Shown piece after piece: positions 12,765-23,965 of a DNA stretch of 64,000 nt. The position numbers were made by a program, and so were the translations under genes. Source of the DNA: Poronia punctata (lineage: Eukaryota; Ascomycota; Sordariomycetes; Xylariales; Xylariaceae); assembly GCA_022579005.1 (NCBI GenBank), contig MU401493.1, forward strand, positions 170,779 through 234,778. The letters run 5' to 3'. The notes beneath the pieces were generated by a model. The model ran no database searches. It saw only the letters and a list, made by a program, of their open reading frames with translations, and was not told the origin of the DNA. Numbering within the stretch: the first letter of the stretch is position 1; every line of letters starts with the position of its first letter.

Positions 12765-13271
12765 GGTGTACGAGTATAGCTGGCAGCTGGCGGACATGGA
12801 TGACCCCGCGTGCAACCAATTACGGCATAAATAGGCAGGCAGGCAGGAAGTACCTACTCGTATTATAAAGGTAGGTGATGATATGATCTAAACGTGCTAG
12901 GTTCCCATGGCTTTGTGGGCGGGCGGGCAAGTACGAAACACTCGCCTCGTTCCGCACGTCTCCAGAGGTGCTGACATGCTTACCTTGCCTCTTGTGTTCT
13001 ACACCACCAACGTCTAATAAATACAAGGGCAAGGTCTTCATTCATCCTATTTGCTCAACTGCTTTGGTAACCGCACTTTGTCATCTGTATTGCGCCAATA
13101 CATCACTATAAATAAGCACTCGTAAATTACCGAACAACTGTTCTATTTGCAACTATTTAGGCTTAAACTCCTCCTGACCACCGCATCTCTAACAGCCGTA
13201 GAAGAAGATCAACCTGCGACAATCGGTGTCTCCATTAGCTGCCTTCAACAAGGTTGTCGTCCTTTGTTTAC

Positions 13272-15166
13272 ATGGTGAGAGACCAAGGCCAACACGGGTC
13301 TCATACAACCCTGGCTCCGTGAGATATTGATTGTGCATATAAGTCTGGTAATCGTCCCGACACCTCTTCGCTGCCAAACATCTACCGCACAGCCGATGGG
13401 ATCATCCGCTCTATACTCGACAACAACGCCTCGCCCGCCGATATTAGCCCTTCCGGAGAGCTATACCGTGCCATAGAACGACGATATTCTTCCCGTCGTC
13501 ACCGACAAGTGGACCAAAACCATCGCGACCGTTGGGCTTCCGTGGCCTCTTCACAGGACGCTATGGCATCTGACGACAGCCGAGAAGCGTCACGTGCGCC
13601 GTCTCGGGATAACCGCTCGTCGAATGCTTCGATTCTGGCCAGGGACAGGGGTCCGTCGGCGCCTATTCTGCCGCTTGTGCGTTCTTACTCCCAAAGGAAC
13701 CAGGGCATACCTACCACAAACGCGGGTCCGCCGGCTCTGCTGCGACCCATTGGTCGGTTTCAGGGTAGATACAACGCCTCAGCCGAACCATCGTTTGCTG
13801 AGGGAGACGAAGATTTCCAAAGTTTATATAATTGGGAGGAAGAATATAGCCTTTTAGAGCAACATGGGCAGAATAGTGCACAGAATATGGGTCCCTTTGG
13901 GACGGGCCATAATGTTCGACCACGGTCTCCTGTGGACAACGCTCAGTCCTCCCCTTTTGGGGATTCCGGAAGTTCCAACACACGAACCACGCCTGCCTCC
14001 GAGTTGTCTCACCCATCTCCCTACCCATCTCAGCGGCCAGGATCACGCGAAGACAGCCGGCGTGCGAAAAGACGTAAAGTGGATACAGATAGGCTGGCAA
14101 ACGACTTTAGGGGGTTTCGTTACGGGAAATACGGCCAGGTCGAGCCCGGCCCGTTGACTATGGAATTAGTTAGTTGTGATGGAGGGATGTATTCAGACAG
14201 CACAACCGCGTATGTCGCCGAGAACATTCTGAAGAACGATAACAGCGTCTATTGCACGGAAGGTCCAAGGTGTAATATAGTTCTTCGGCATCAGGGCGCC
14301 ACCCCTTTTACTCTGAAAGAACTTGTCATCAAGGCGCCTAAGAATAACTACACCTCACCGTAAGAGAACCCCAGGGCGCCTTGTAAGGTACTGGCTAACA
14401 ATATGTCGGCAGGGTTCAAGCAGGGATGGTTTTTGTGTCCATGGCGTCAGATCATCTCCTGAGCAGGACCGCACAATACCAAATCCAATACTCGCCACCT
14501 CGAAGCTCGTCTCGGCGCGTCGGCCGGGGCTTGGAGCCGCTAAATCCCATCATTTCTATTAGGCACAATGCCGACGGAACTACTATGACGCGAGCACAGG
14601 TACGGGCTAGGAGACTGTACCATATGGGGCTTGAAGATGAGGATCACGAACAACAGGGGGTTGCTCAAATACCTTCCGAGTTTAACTTGGCTCCGGCACC
14701 TTTTCAGGTTACGACCGAATGCAGTGACGACGAAGCGGACGAGCCGAATGCGAGGACGCTTAATGCTCGGGCACCGAATCGGATTGGGTCTCTGCCATTC
14801 GAGAGTGATAGCGATGACGATGCAGAGTCAGATGCGTTCTCCCTCAGCAGAGCGGATTACCAGTCGAGACGGCGGCGGAACCGATCTAGCATGGCTTTAG
14901 CGGAAGCGGCAGAAGCGGCGCAACTCGCCACACAGGAAGCCGTCCGCGCGGTCGGCGGCGAACTAATGACGCCCCATGCACGGTTTTACATTGAGCGACA
15001 GAAGAGTAGGTGTACGATCCAATTCGACCCACCGGTTTCAGGACGATTTATTTTGTTAAAGATGTGGAACCCACATCGAAGTGCCAACGCGAATATTGAT
15101 ATTCAAGCTGTGGTCGCCAAAGGGTATGCTGGGCCGAGATTGTTCCCCTCTATCGAGCTCCGGTGA
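13272..15166 (+). CDS. Conserved fungal protein with a split galactose-binding-like (discoidin/DOC-type) domain, function unknown
   Basis: Firm exons are about 13344-14359 and 14413-15166 (53-bp intron, donor GTAAGA, acceptor CAG), which rejoin NYTSPVQAGMVFV. The open frame continues left to 13323 without an ATG, so a tiny first exon is needed. My candidate is the ATG at 13272-13274 followed by an intron 13275-13343, giving MSGNRPDTSS and 590 residues; this start is uncertain. The N-terminal 250 residues are Ser/Pro-rich with a KRRK cluster. Residues about 260-345 (YGKYGQVEPG, AENILKNDNSVYC, CNIVLRHQG, KELVIKAP) and about 525-590 (RFILLKMWNP, NIDIQAVVAKGYAGPR) look like the two halves of one jelly-roll domain of the F5/8-DOC kind. 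An acidic, disordered stretch of about 180 residues separates them. The fold call is inference; no enzymatic role can be read. Confidence 0.7.
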
Positions 15167-16493
15167 TGAGAACGGCAACAATGGGAGTTTATGTTGTTTT
15201 TGGTGGCGCTACCGGGGGGGTATTTTACGAACTGGCTACGAACTGGCATGGTCTTGAGGGGGATGATTTTGTTTCTATCTTTATTCTGTTTTGGTCGTGT
15301 TAACGTTGCTTGAAATATTTCGAACTCTTTGCGCAAAGCTGCATGGGTCTCTTCAAACTGAGCATCTGTTATCCCGCCTAGGCCACTTTCTGAGGTCTAC
15401 CTGTACCTACCACGTACTACGTGTACACGTGAAATGACGAGGAATGCTGCGAATGAAAAGCCGGTGTATACTTATGTGCTTGGAGAATGGGCATTATCAT
15501 CGTCAATCTGTGCCAGGAGCTTGCAGGGTCTGTCAGGGGTATGTATAGGCGAGTGCAATTTGATAGCATCGAGCTAAATAAACATAAGAGTTAATGAAAA
15601 TCAATGGCGTTTTCAAAAGTCTACCTTCTTACCGGCCCCAAGAAGGGTATTTCATTTGAAACCTTGGGTTTCATCCAGCGGCAAGATCCATAGATAATGA
15701 TACACATAGACAGTATACTCCTGAAAGTAGCTGACCCAAACAGATGGTACTACCAGATGGTCTATTGGTTATTACCGGGACGAAGGGGGTCGTTATTCAC
15801 TCTGTCTAGGTATGACGTGAACATGATGGACAATACTCAAGTTCTTCCTGCCGGTATGGTCTAGGGAAGCAATTTTATGTGAGTGCAAGTGACAGTGACA
15901 GTGACATAACTGATATTACGAGTAGAGCTGCAAACCTCCCAATGAATGAGGATTTGATCTACAAGATGCGATGCACGTTATTAGGGTAGCGTTTACCAGA
16001 AACTCCAAAGGCGTAAGTAACGACGTGCATAAATGATACAGAATGAATCATCGGTAATAAACACCCTAAGCTCTTACAGGTCTAAAGCTGTGTGGCAATG
16101 CTGAAGAAAATTGAGTCATCCAGTACAGATGTGTAATAAGGCGAGAAAATGTAGGGTGCAACAGGGGTCCAAAGAGGGTCCAGCGATAGGTTGGCCCCTC
16201 GTCGAGCAATACTACTGCATCGTAACCTCCCTGATAAGGTTGATTTATAGGCGTCAGGGTACTGCGTTGGTCGCTCTACCCCACTACCGGGGCTCCGGCA
16301 TACATTAATCCCACTTCCCCTCCAAAGTTAGCTCTTTGATTTCAGTCAAGCCCAGCGATAACTCGACCGACGACTCGATCAGCACATCTCAAATATACTA
16401 CTAAAGACTACAAGCACGACTACCACGTCTACGTCTTTTTAAACCTATATTCTACCTATCTCAGCGCTCGGTATCCAAGTTTCGAACAACACA
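15167..16493. other. Intergenic, no gene seen
   Basis: About 1.3 kb between two plus-strand genes. A short GACAGT direct repeat lies near 15890. The final 100 bases before 16494 are pyrimidine- and AC-rich promoter-like sequence. No open frame resembles a protein. Confidence 0.5.
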
Positions 16494-17567
16494 ATGGCGG
16501 TGCGCGCGCAATTCGAGAACTCAAACGAGTGAGTACCCCGCCAAAACCAAAATCAGAGCCGTCAGCAGAAATGCTAGCATAACTGAAGAAAGTAATGGGA
16601 TGAAAAATATGACATTTCAGTTGCTAATGACTGGGTTATTCTGCCTTGATTTTTAGGGTCGGCGTTTTTTCGACTCTCACCAATTCATATTGTCTTACTG
16701 CGATAGGCGCAAGTGAGAATTTCTACAGGTACAACCCCGCGATTGTCTCGATATGCGACAAAATTTACATCGGGGGACCGCCAGCTAACATCGATCCCAA
16801 AACAGTGTTTTCGAAGCCGAACTACAAGATGTCATACCTATCTGCCGGACGACGATTGCAGGAACGCGCATCATTGGAAGGTTAACAGCTGGGTAGGTCA
16901 ATCCATCTCCCCATCTGCATTTCGCCCAATGTACATCCCAACCCAAGCGCTCTTCTGCGCTACCAGAACGTGAAATTCAGTGAGAGTTTGTCGACTAACC
17001 CCCTCTTGTTTTGCGCACAGCAACCGCAAAGGTCTCCTGGTGCCCACATCAACAACAGACCAAGAGTTGCAGCATTTGCGTAATTCGTTACCAGATGAGA
17101 TCCGGATCCAAAGAATCGAGGAGAGACTATCGGCGCTAGGCAATGTGATTGTAACAAACGACCATATCGCGCTAGTCCATCCCGACCTGGAGCGGGAGAC
17201 GGAAGAGATCATTGCAGATGTGCTAGGTGTCGAAGTTTTCCGCCAGACCGTCGCCGATAACGTTCTCGTGGGAAGCTACATGTCTCTAAGCAACCGGGGC
17301 GGCCTCGTACACCCCAAAACCAGCATACAAGATCAAGACGAGCTCTCGTCGTTGTTGCAGGTCCCCCTTGTGGCCGGTAGCATAAATCGTGGAAGCAATG
17401 TGGTGGGCGCCGGCATGGTGGTGAATGATTGGCTGGCTGTGACGGGTCTCGATACAACAGCAACCGAGCTCAGTGTTATCGAAAGTGTCTTCCGCCTAGG
17501 TGAAGGAGCGGCGCCCGGAAATATCAATACCAATCTCAAGGACACCATGGTGGAAAGCTTTTACTAA
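16494..17567 (+). CDS. TIF6: Eukaryotic translation initiation factor 6 (60S anti-association factor)
   Basis: Four exons (16494-16528, 16657-16728, 16806-16892, 17021-17567) encode 246 residues, the usual length of eIF6. The start [16 protein letters not shown] is the family N terminus. The junctions rebuild [17 protein letters not shown], then [13 protein letters not shown], and the long last exon holds [28 protein letters not shown] sequence through to [26 protein letters not shown]. Introns 2 and 3 have clear CTAAC branch points. eIF6 binds the 60S subunit, is needed for pre-60S maturation in the nucleolus and blocks premature joining to 40S until it is released by EFL1/SBDS. Nothing is missing. 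The first intron lies only 35 bases into the coding sequence, as is common in fungal housekeeping genes. Confidence 0.97.
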
Positions 17568-18435
17568 GATAGCGGCACGGAGTTGTGGAACAGGTATCAC
17601 AGTTTTTCAGGTCACGCAGGACTTCGCTTCGCTCCGGCAGGGCAATAGGCCGACACAAGAGCTCGTTGGGAGCTGTAAAGAGGGATGGAAGTCAAGGAAC
17701 CCTGTGCGGACGGTTGAGGTCTCTGGCCTCATGATTCGAGACATTTATCATCTTGAAGACAAGGGACACGACGTCCTCGACGTCACGAGCTCGGTTTGTG
17801 GCAGTAGCTACGAGATCGGGAGACCTTATAAGAGAATAAAAATGTCGAGCCAGGAAAATAATATACCCTGGTCGTGCCTCGGACTTAAAGGTCTTTTATG
17901 AAATACCACTCCTTAAACTCCCGTGTCTCCTATGTGATGATGTGACGACTGTCGACAGAGGACGGCATAACACAATCGAAGCCAGAACCATTCGACGGCC
18001 GCCATTCCGTGTACATACTGCCCAGCTTTAACGAGGATGGAAAAGAACAGGATCTCCTAGTGCTGCATTTCCCAGTCGGGCATCATACTGGTTATAGTCC
18101 ATAATTTATCGGGTATATCAGACAGTGAAACTTTTACCTTTAGCTCTTACAAAGCCTCTTAGCAACGCATAGTCAGTTTCTGCTGCGCGCTTGCATAACG
18201 ACTTGTTATCGCAGGTTATTTATTGCATACACTAGAAGTCTAGTCTGCGGGCTCTAGATATTATCAATTGGTTATTATTTCGCCATGGCTAAACTGTACC
18301 ATGAATAGGTACATGCTCGATAAGTTCCACCCACTTGCTTTCGTGGGAAGAGGAGGTACACGGTCATCCCACTCTTTTGTAAACCGCTGGACGTGACACG
18401 TTGACGGACTGACGCTCTTATTTATTATTTGATTG
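17568..18435. other. Intergenic, downstream of TIF6
   Basis: A frame open at 17500-17901 overlaps the TIF6 end in another frame and has no protein-like features. The rest is ordinary stop-rich DNA up to the transposon-like insertion. No gene is seen. Confidence 0.5.
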
Positions 18436-18443
18436 ATGGCAAC
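18436..18443. repeat. Left target-site duplication of the hAT-like element
   Basis: ATGGCAAC, identical to 18924-18931. Both copies are perfect, which suggests a fairly recent insertion. Confidence 0.85.
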
Positions 18444-18923
18444 CAGGGTTGTAAATTAGTAATACTAATGTAGTAATTGCCTATACTAATACTACATGTA
18501 GTTAGTAATAGTCTGTACTAATACTACATAGGTTAGTAAATGCCTATACTAATACTACATGTAGTAATACTACTGTAGTATGTAGTATTACTACAATTAC
18601 TACAAAAATACTATTTTTACAGTATAAAGACAGTATAAAATAAATGCGCACTATGTAGCACAGTGTATTATACAGTGTTAATAATTTTATACAGTGTACA
18701 TAAATTAAAAAAATTTAAAAAAAATTAAAAAAAATTAAAGTGTAGTAATTTTGTAGTAATTTTAGTAATTAGAAAAATTACTACAAAATTACTACACTTT
18801 TTGTAGTATAGTAATTGCCTATACTAATACTACATTAGTAATGGGATTCTGTTACTACACCGTTACTACATGTAGTAATACTACATGTAGTACCAATTAC
18901 TACATACTAATTTAACAACCCTG
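18444..18923. mobile_element. Non-autonomous hAT-like element (MITE), 480 bp
   Basis: The element starts CAGGGTTGTAAATTAGTA and ends with the inverted counterpart TACTAATTTAACAACCCTG, differing by one inserted base. After a 7-base indel the inverted similarity resumes with TGTAGTAATTG. It is flanked on both sides by the identical 8-mer ATGGCAAC (18436-18443 and 18924-18931), a target-site duplication. An 8-bp duplication with CAGGG-type ends is characteristic of the hAT superfamily. There is no coding capacity. The interior is very AT-rich and built of TAGTA/TACTA words. Copies of GCCTATACTAATACTACAT lie at 18479, 18542 and 18817. A long hairpin of GTGTAGTAATTTTG and its complement lies at about 18738-18802. 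Mobility would depend on a transposase encoded elsewhere. Confidence 0.85.
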
Positions 18924-18931
18924 ATGGCAAC
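18924..18931. repeat. Right target-site duplication of the hAT-like element
   Basis: ATGGCAAC, matching the left copy exactly and abutting the terminal CAACCCTG. Confidence 0.85.
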
Positions 18932-20407
18932 GGAGAATATGATGTAAAAATAAAAAAGACGATGGGATTTGCTTGGGTTTGAATTTGTTGACCAATTTAT
19001 TGGTATTTAGGTAAAAAGTAGCCACTACACCAACCTCTTGTTTTTGCACGTAACCTAGGAAGCTATTGTTAGCTGCGATACCAACCTACTCGTAGGACTG
19101 GCAGACTGGGTCTAGACCCCGCTAAAGCTGGCGAGGAGGAGGAGGTTGGGGATGGAGACTATGGGGTGGATTAGAGAATGTCAAGCAAAGGCTGGCCATC
19201 TAATCACTGTCTTTGCTGTAACCGGCTTTTGCTTGTACGAGTGGTTTGGAATGCTGATCGGGTAGACAGTCTTATATGATACCTACTCGTACTTATTTAT
19301 GCGGACAAGATGTTGGCTGGCATTCGTAGCTGTGGATTTGTTTTAACTTGCCCTTTTTGTCTGGCTGCCTTCCGTTACGCTGGCTATATCCATCTTGACC
19401 AGTTAGAGGAGGCGATGTGTAAAAACTCACAGTAGGTAGTAGGTGCGTGCTACTATTTGTGGCTTGCAAATCCGCTTGATGCAAAGGTTCCATTGCAGCG
19501 CGAGATCGGTTTCAGCTGTCAGTGCAGCTGCAGCATTTCTGAGTAGATGGACTTACTCGTAGTTAGGTGACCTTAACCTTGGTTACTTCTGGTCCCTCGT
19601 TGTTACTTTACATCGTCGTCTCCTCCGCTTCTTGAGGATACCATACGCACTTCTATCCATCGTTTCGTTTTTACGTGTATCGTTGCTTTTATCATAGATA
19701 GGCAGCTTGATACATCACCGCATCCGCAAGCCGTGACACGGTAGCACTGGCTGGTTGGTCCCTGTACTCGTACCACGCGTCCGCAACGGGGGCACGAGTC
19801 GCTCCCCGTCGTACTCGTGCTGGACCCAGCCAACTGGGGCAGCCAAGTAGGCTTTTCCTCTTGAGGTATAGTCGTAAGGACATGCATTCCCTCCAAGTGG
19901 GGACCGAGACGTGCTCACATCCGTTAGGAGGACCGATGCCGTCAGGACAACCAGTTTGTTTTGTTTCCCTCTTGACCAAAAAAAAGATTCAGCACTTTTA
20001 GTAAGCTTTGCTGCCCTGTCTTGTTTCTATCCTGCGGATGTTGTGTTGCACTTGTCACAGACCAAAGATGCCCAAAACTTGTCATGATATTTGAACAACA
20101 GTAGTATATCCATAATATACGCTTTTATTACTGGTGGATCTGAATCCGTTTCTGCCGAGAGCTCTAGACGACCTGAACGTTACGAGGAGAGCCCTTGTTT
20201 CACAAAGACCCTCTGTTATTACATGTTATTTTGAAACAATCTACAGGCCTCTGACTCAAGAGCCACTAACGAACGGAAACTCGAGGGTCCTTTCCCGCCT
20301 CTTTTCTGGCTTTACGTGTATTACTAGAAAGAGAGCACCTACCTACCTACCCCTCGCAGGGAAATTCATCGATAAATCCCCTGGTATAGCCCCGGGTAAT
20401 ATCAACA
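18932..20407. other. Intergenic, no gene seen
   Basis: About 1.5 kb. Some short open frames occur at 19600-19980 on the minus strand, but they have no protein-like features. A few TACTCGTAC motifs are present. The right end contains the leader of the plus-strand gene at 20408, including a TACCTACCTACC run at about 20338-20350. Confidence 0.45.
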
Positions 20408-21871
20408 ATGCTAGACGCCCCTACCTCTGATAGATCCCCTGCTTCTATCAGCTTAGAAGCGCAGGAAGAAACGAAGCGTTCACCTCCACTGAGAGCCGAG
20501 TCTCCAACGTCTGATGACGGACGTGAACCACACCTGACGTTGACGTACGACGCGGACGAGACGATACATACGGAACCTATCAGTCTTTCAGTCACAGACC
20601 CCGCCGAAAAAAGCAGTCCCTACCCGACTTTTACCCATCATCAGCGCCAACGATCAGTGCCGACTTTCTCTGCCGGACATCTCACACCCCCTCCCCATTC
20701 TACCCCGCGAAGAAGCCCCAGGCAATTCTCACAAGGCATGCCTCTAACCGGCGATGGACGGCGCGGGAACTCGCCGGGACGGTTCGGCGGCTGGTTGGGC
20801 AGGCCATCTACACCACCGGGCGACGGTGAAGAAAACAACACACCCTCGTCGGACTCGATACGGTCCCAGGGCGAAAGCACGCCCAAGACCGCGGCCCAGT
20901 CCCGGCTAAGCTTCCTGGCATCTTCCATGTCGGCATTCACACGCATGACAAGCCCGACTCCTCAGACACCGGCCCGGCCCGTCGACGACGAGTTATGCGA
21001 TCTCGATATCGAGGCAGCGCTCTTCCCGGGTTCCGGATCATCCCCGCAGGATTCATCGGACACTTTCTCGCCGGCGGCTTACAAGAATCTGCAAGCGAAC
21101 GCCACGGGTCTGCTGCGCAGGATGCAAGACGCGTGCCGCCAGCGAACGATGGCCCTGCGAGAAATGCAGGCGGAAAAGGAAGCGCTCAAGGAGGAAATGG
21201 AGGAGACGGGCCTGCGAGCCCGTAATTTCAAAAGCCAGTTAGAGATGATGGCCACGAAAGCGGCCGAGAACGAGGAAGCGATGGAGCAGCTCGTCGCAGA
21301 ACTACATGCGGAAAAGCGGGCTCGGCACGAAGAACGCGCCGCTCACGAAAAGATGTTCCGCGCCGCTGCGGCTGCTGCTGCTGCGGCTGACCCTGACCAC
21401 GAAGAAGACCTGTGTGTCGACGAGGATGAGCGGAAGCGCTGGCGCAAGAGCAACGGTACGCTCAAGTCGGAGTTGAGCATCGATACGGATGTCGATGTTG
21501 ATAGTACCGAGAGCGAGACTATAAGTATCTTCTCGCGTAGCCGTAGTCCTACGGCTATGACGAGTATAACTGAGAATGAGAGTGTTGAGACATCTTCTAA
21601 GATGTCGACGCCGACGGCGAAGCCGAGGCCGGCCCCACAACAACAACAACTGACTACCTTTCAACGACTTGTTAAAGGCGTGGCGGCTACCAACAAGGAG
21701 GAGCTGCAGGGCGCTGACGGTTGTCGGAACTGTAAAGGCCAGAACGCTAGTGTTGCGTGGAACACGGTCAGTTTGTTACGAGACGAGAATATCACTTTAA
21801 AGCAGCGCGTGGCACAGCTCGATGTCATTATTGACGGTGCATTGGATATTGTCAATGGGATCAAGGTCTAA
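20408..21871 (+). CDS. Conserved fungal coiled-coil protein, function unknown
   Basis: A single exon of 487 residues from an ATG in good context (CAACAATGC). The first 200 residues are Ser/Pro/Thr-rich with many SP and TP sites, so this part is probably disordered and phosphorylated. Residues about 175-240 carry a moderately conserved-looking segment (RLSFLASSMSAFTRM, then DLDIEAALFPG). Residues about 225-320 form a long heptad-rich coiled coil (LLRRMQDACRQRTMALREM onward), ending in an alanine run. The C-terminal 75 residues contain a CRNCKGQNASVAWNTVSLLRDEN block and a second short coil (ITLKQRVAQLDVIIDGALDIV). No catalytic motif is present. A cytoskeletal or polarity role would fit the architecture, but nothing in the sequence proves it. 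Confidence 0.8.
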   Translation: MLDAPTSDRSPASISLEAQEETKRSPPLRAESPTSDDGREPHLTLTYDADETIHTEPISLSVTDPAEKSSPYPTFTHHQRQRSVPTFSAGHLTPPPHSTPRRSPRQFSQGMPLTGDGRRGNSPGRFGGWLGRPSTPPGDGEENNTPSSDSIRSQGESTPKTAAQSRLSFLASSMSAFTRMTSPTPQTPARPVDDELCDLDIEAALFPGSGSSPQDSSDTFSPAAYKNLQANATGLLRRMQDACRQRTMALREMQAEKEALKEEMEETGLRARNFKSQLEMMATKAAENEEAMEQLVAELHAEKRARHEERAAHEKMFRAAAAAAAAADPDHEEDLCVDEDERKRWRKSNGTLKSELSIDTDVDVDSTESETISIFSRSRSPTAMTSITENESVETSSKMSTPTAKPRPAPQQQQLTTFQRLVKGVAATNKEELQGADGCRNCKGQNASVAWNTVSLLRDENITLKQRVAQLDVIIDGALDIVNGIKV

Positions 21872-22698
21872 AGGAACGATCGATTCACGGACAATATATT
21901 GTTGCGTTGTGGCATTTAGATGGATGGATGGATGGATGAATGCATGCTATGGAGTTTTCTGCGACTATCTATCTAGACGTCTGGCGGGTATACCCCTACT
22001 ATTTATTGGGCGGTTATCTTTTTGCTTTTTCCTTCCCCCCTTTCTTTTCTTTTGTTTCTCAAACTGAGTGGTATGAGGTTCTATATAAGATTGGGCATCC
22101 AGCGTCTGTTTCATCATTACGATCTGGTAGAAAATGTCATGAAATGAGGATGGATATATAGGTAGATAGATATTTGTGTAGGCATCACACGCGGTTTGAT
22201 AGCGTTGGATCTATCTAGCATTTGGGTCATTTGGCTACCAACCAACCATCATACTATGCCTCCTTTAGACTGCAGGCTTGTCCAAATATGATTATTCAAA
22301 CCGTCATTGGCTTCTGTTGTGCTTGATACACCTTACCAGCGATAATCTAGACACCTATTTATCTCAGGCCCCCAAACACAGGAGCGACACCAAATATTCA
22401 ACCAAGGAGGTCTGGGTGACGGATTGATTTGATCGGACTGTGAAACCTTCCACAGAGACAAATGGAATTGTAGAACAGGAGGTGCTAACCGGACGGAACC
22501 AGACGAATCGACTCTCCCAAAATCGAAGCGTATTCTCCCCTCCCATGCGTGGTTTTTGCGTGCGAAGTTCTTCTGAGCATTTGTACAGATATATACAGTT
22601 TCCACTCCCGTAATTCCTTCTGTCGGTTTGTAGGACGGATAGGCCCAAAAACTAATTGCCTCGTATACGGTCCACCCCCCTCCCGTTTCGTTTTTGGT
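21872..22698. other. Convergent intergenic region
   Basis: The 3' ends of two convergent genes face each other here. A GGAT tandem lies at about 21920-21940. No gene is seen. Confidence 0.55.
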
Positions 22699-23139
22699 TT
22701 AGTGGTGGTCGTTTCCATGTGCATCGCCGTGATGGTCGTCCGTTGCAGTAAAATGCTCATATCCCAGATATACGGCAAAAGCCACCGTCGCTATTCCGAG
22801 GCCGGGGAAAGCGTTCTTGAATCGGTTCCATCGCGAAAAGGTGCCGGTGTATCGCCAGGCCTCACTACAAGACCAACCATCCCACTCGTTAGCAAAAAGC
22901 AAATTGACCTGCGTTGGAGGATCGGAACTGACGCTCGCGCCCAGGGGTCATATCGTGGTTGACCGGCGGCATGGGCGAATTTCGTGGGGTCGAAGCCGGT
23001 GATGTTCGGCTTGTGGTGGTGCCCGTGTTGCGCTCGCAGTATCCTATCCCATTGTTGTATTAGCCGCTGATGAGCGATCGTTAAAGGGTTTGGAGATAGC
23101 TTCTGGTCCCATGTTTCCGTGGCACTTACCGTGTGGCAT
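22699..23139 (-). CDS. NADH:ubiquinone oxidoreductase subunit B12 (NDUFB3)
   Basis: Three exons (23139-23130, 23032-22933, 22864-22699) encode 91 residues. The 10-base first exon MPH plus one base is required to give MPHAQHGHHHKPNITGFDP. The second junction restores DPWARAEAWRYTG, and the following SRWNRFKNAFPGLGIATVAFAVYLGYE is the signature NDUFB3 block with its single membrane span. The tail is His/Asp-rich. NDUFB3 is an accessory subunit of the membrane arm of respiratory complex I in the inner mitochondrial membrane. The second intron uses an unusual GTCAGT donor. The gene is divergent from CAF1 (826 bp between start codons). Confidence 0.9.
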
Positions 23140-23965
23140 ACATCCTGTCGTGAATGGTGCTGGCAGCTTCAATGAGTATCCCAGAGACAGGAAGCTACAG
23201 TGCCTGTCAGTATCATTTACAAAGAACGGCTGGATAGGTACGTACCGTATTTACTTGGCTTATTAGAGCTGGAATCGCATTGACGCAGCTGGTAGGTCCT
23301 GGGTACAGTAGGCCAAAGCTCCTGTCCAGCTGGACTATAATGGTCCGTGATTGGTCAAGTAGTCGACTAACAGGCCTATTATAAAATGGAGTTACTTTTA
23401 TCCCGGGAGCTGTCCTGCTTCCCTCTTTGTGCACAGACCACAGGAAAGACCACGAACCCAAGATTCACTCAGGAGCGGGTCCCAACAACTCACCCTGGTA
23501 CTGCCTGGCCAAGGAACACTGTTCGACGTACAATACGTACCCTCCGACTCGTACCTACATTATCCAATTCGTCCATCGACCTTGGAGACTCGCGATTGGA
23601 CTCAGTACCTACCAGCTCCTCAATACACGTACTTGGGTTCCTACCTCGTAAAGATCATTCCACGTCTTGCCAACCACAGCATTGAAATTCAAAAGCCCAC
23701 CGACCCTCATCTCTACTACACCTATTGAACCTACTCGTGAACGGTCCACCGATCCCAAAAGTATTCCACTTTATCGGCCTACGGTTGCACCAAGTCGGGC
23801 GCATCAGCGCAAGTCACGCCAAGACTGGCCTTCCAAGGTCTATCATCTGCGCTTCACGCACCACGCCCATGTCGAACGACTGTTTGCCCTGTTACATAAG
23901 AGTATCGAGGGGAACGCCTTGAAGTCAATATCCACATTTACGAAAACAGCAAACTGGCGTCTCAA
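23140..23965. promoter_or_regulatory. Divergent promoter region, NDUFB3 and CAF1
   Basis: An 826-bp region between two divergent start codons. It includes pyrimidine-rich stretches near the CAF1 side and CCTACTCG/CGTACCTAC words around 23540-23650. No convincing core element can be singled out. Open frames over 23386-24077 have no family features. Confidence 0.4.

Larger units (their letters stand above)
10890..13271. other. Divergent intergenic region, motif- and repeat-rich
   Basis: About 2.4 kb. The part from 11040 to 12040 is unusually dense in GTACCTAC, TACCTAGGTA and GTACGAGTA words. A run of 27 T lies at 12263-12289 and a CTA tandem at 12743-12764. No open frame here looks like a protein. 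The right end presumably contains the promoter of the gene starting near 13272. Confidence 0.55.

Noticed and set aside
17500..17901. Open frame of 133 codons after TIF6
   Set aside because: It overlaps the end of TIF6 in another frame, has no domain-like segment and no intron signals.
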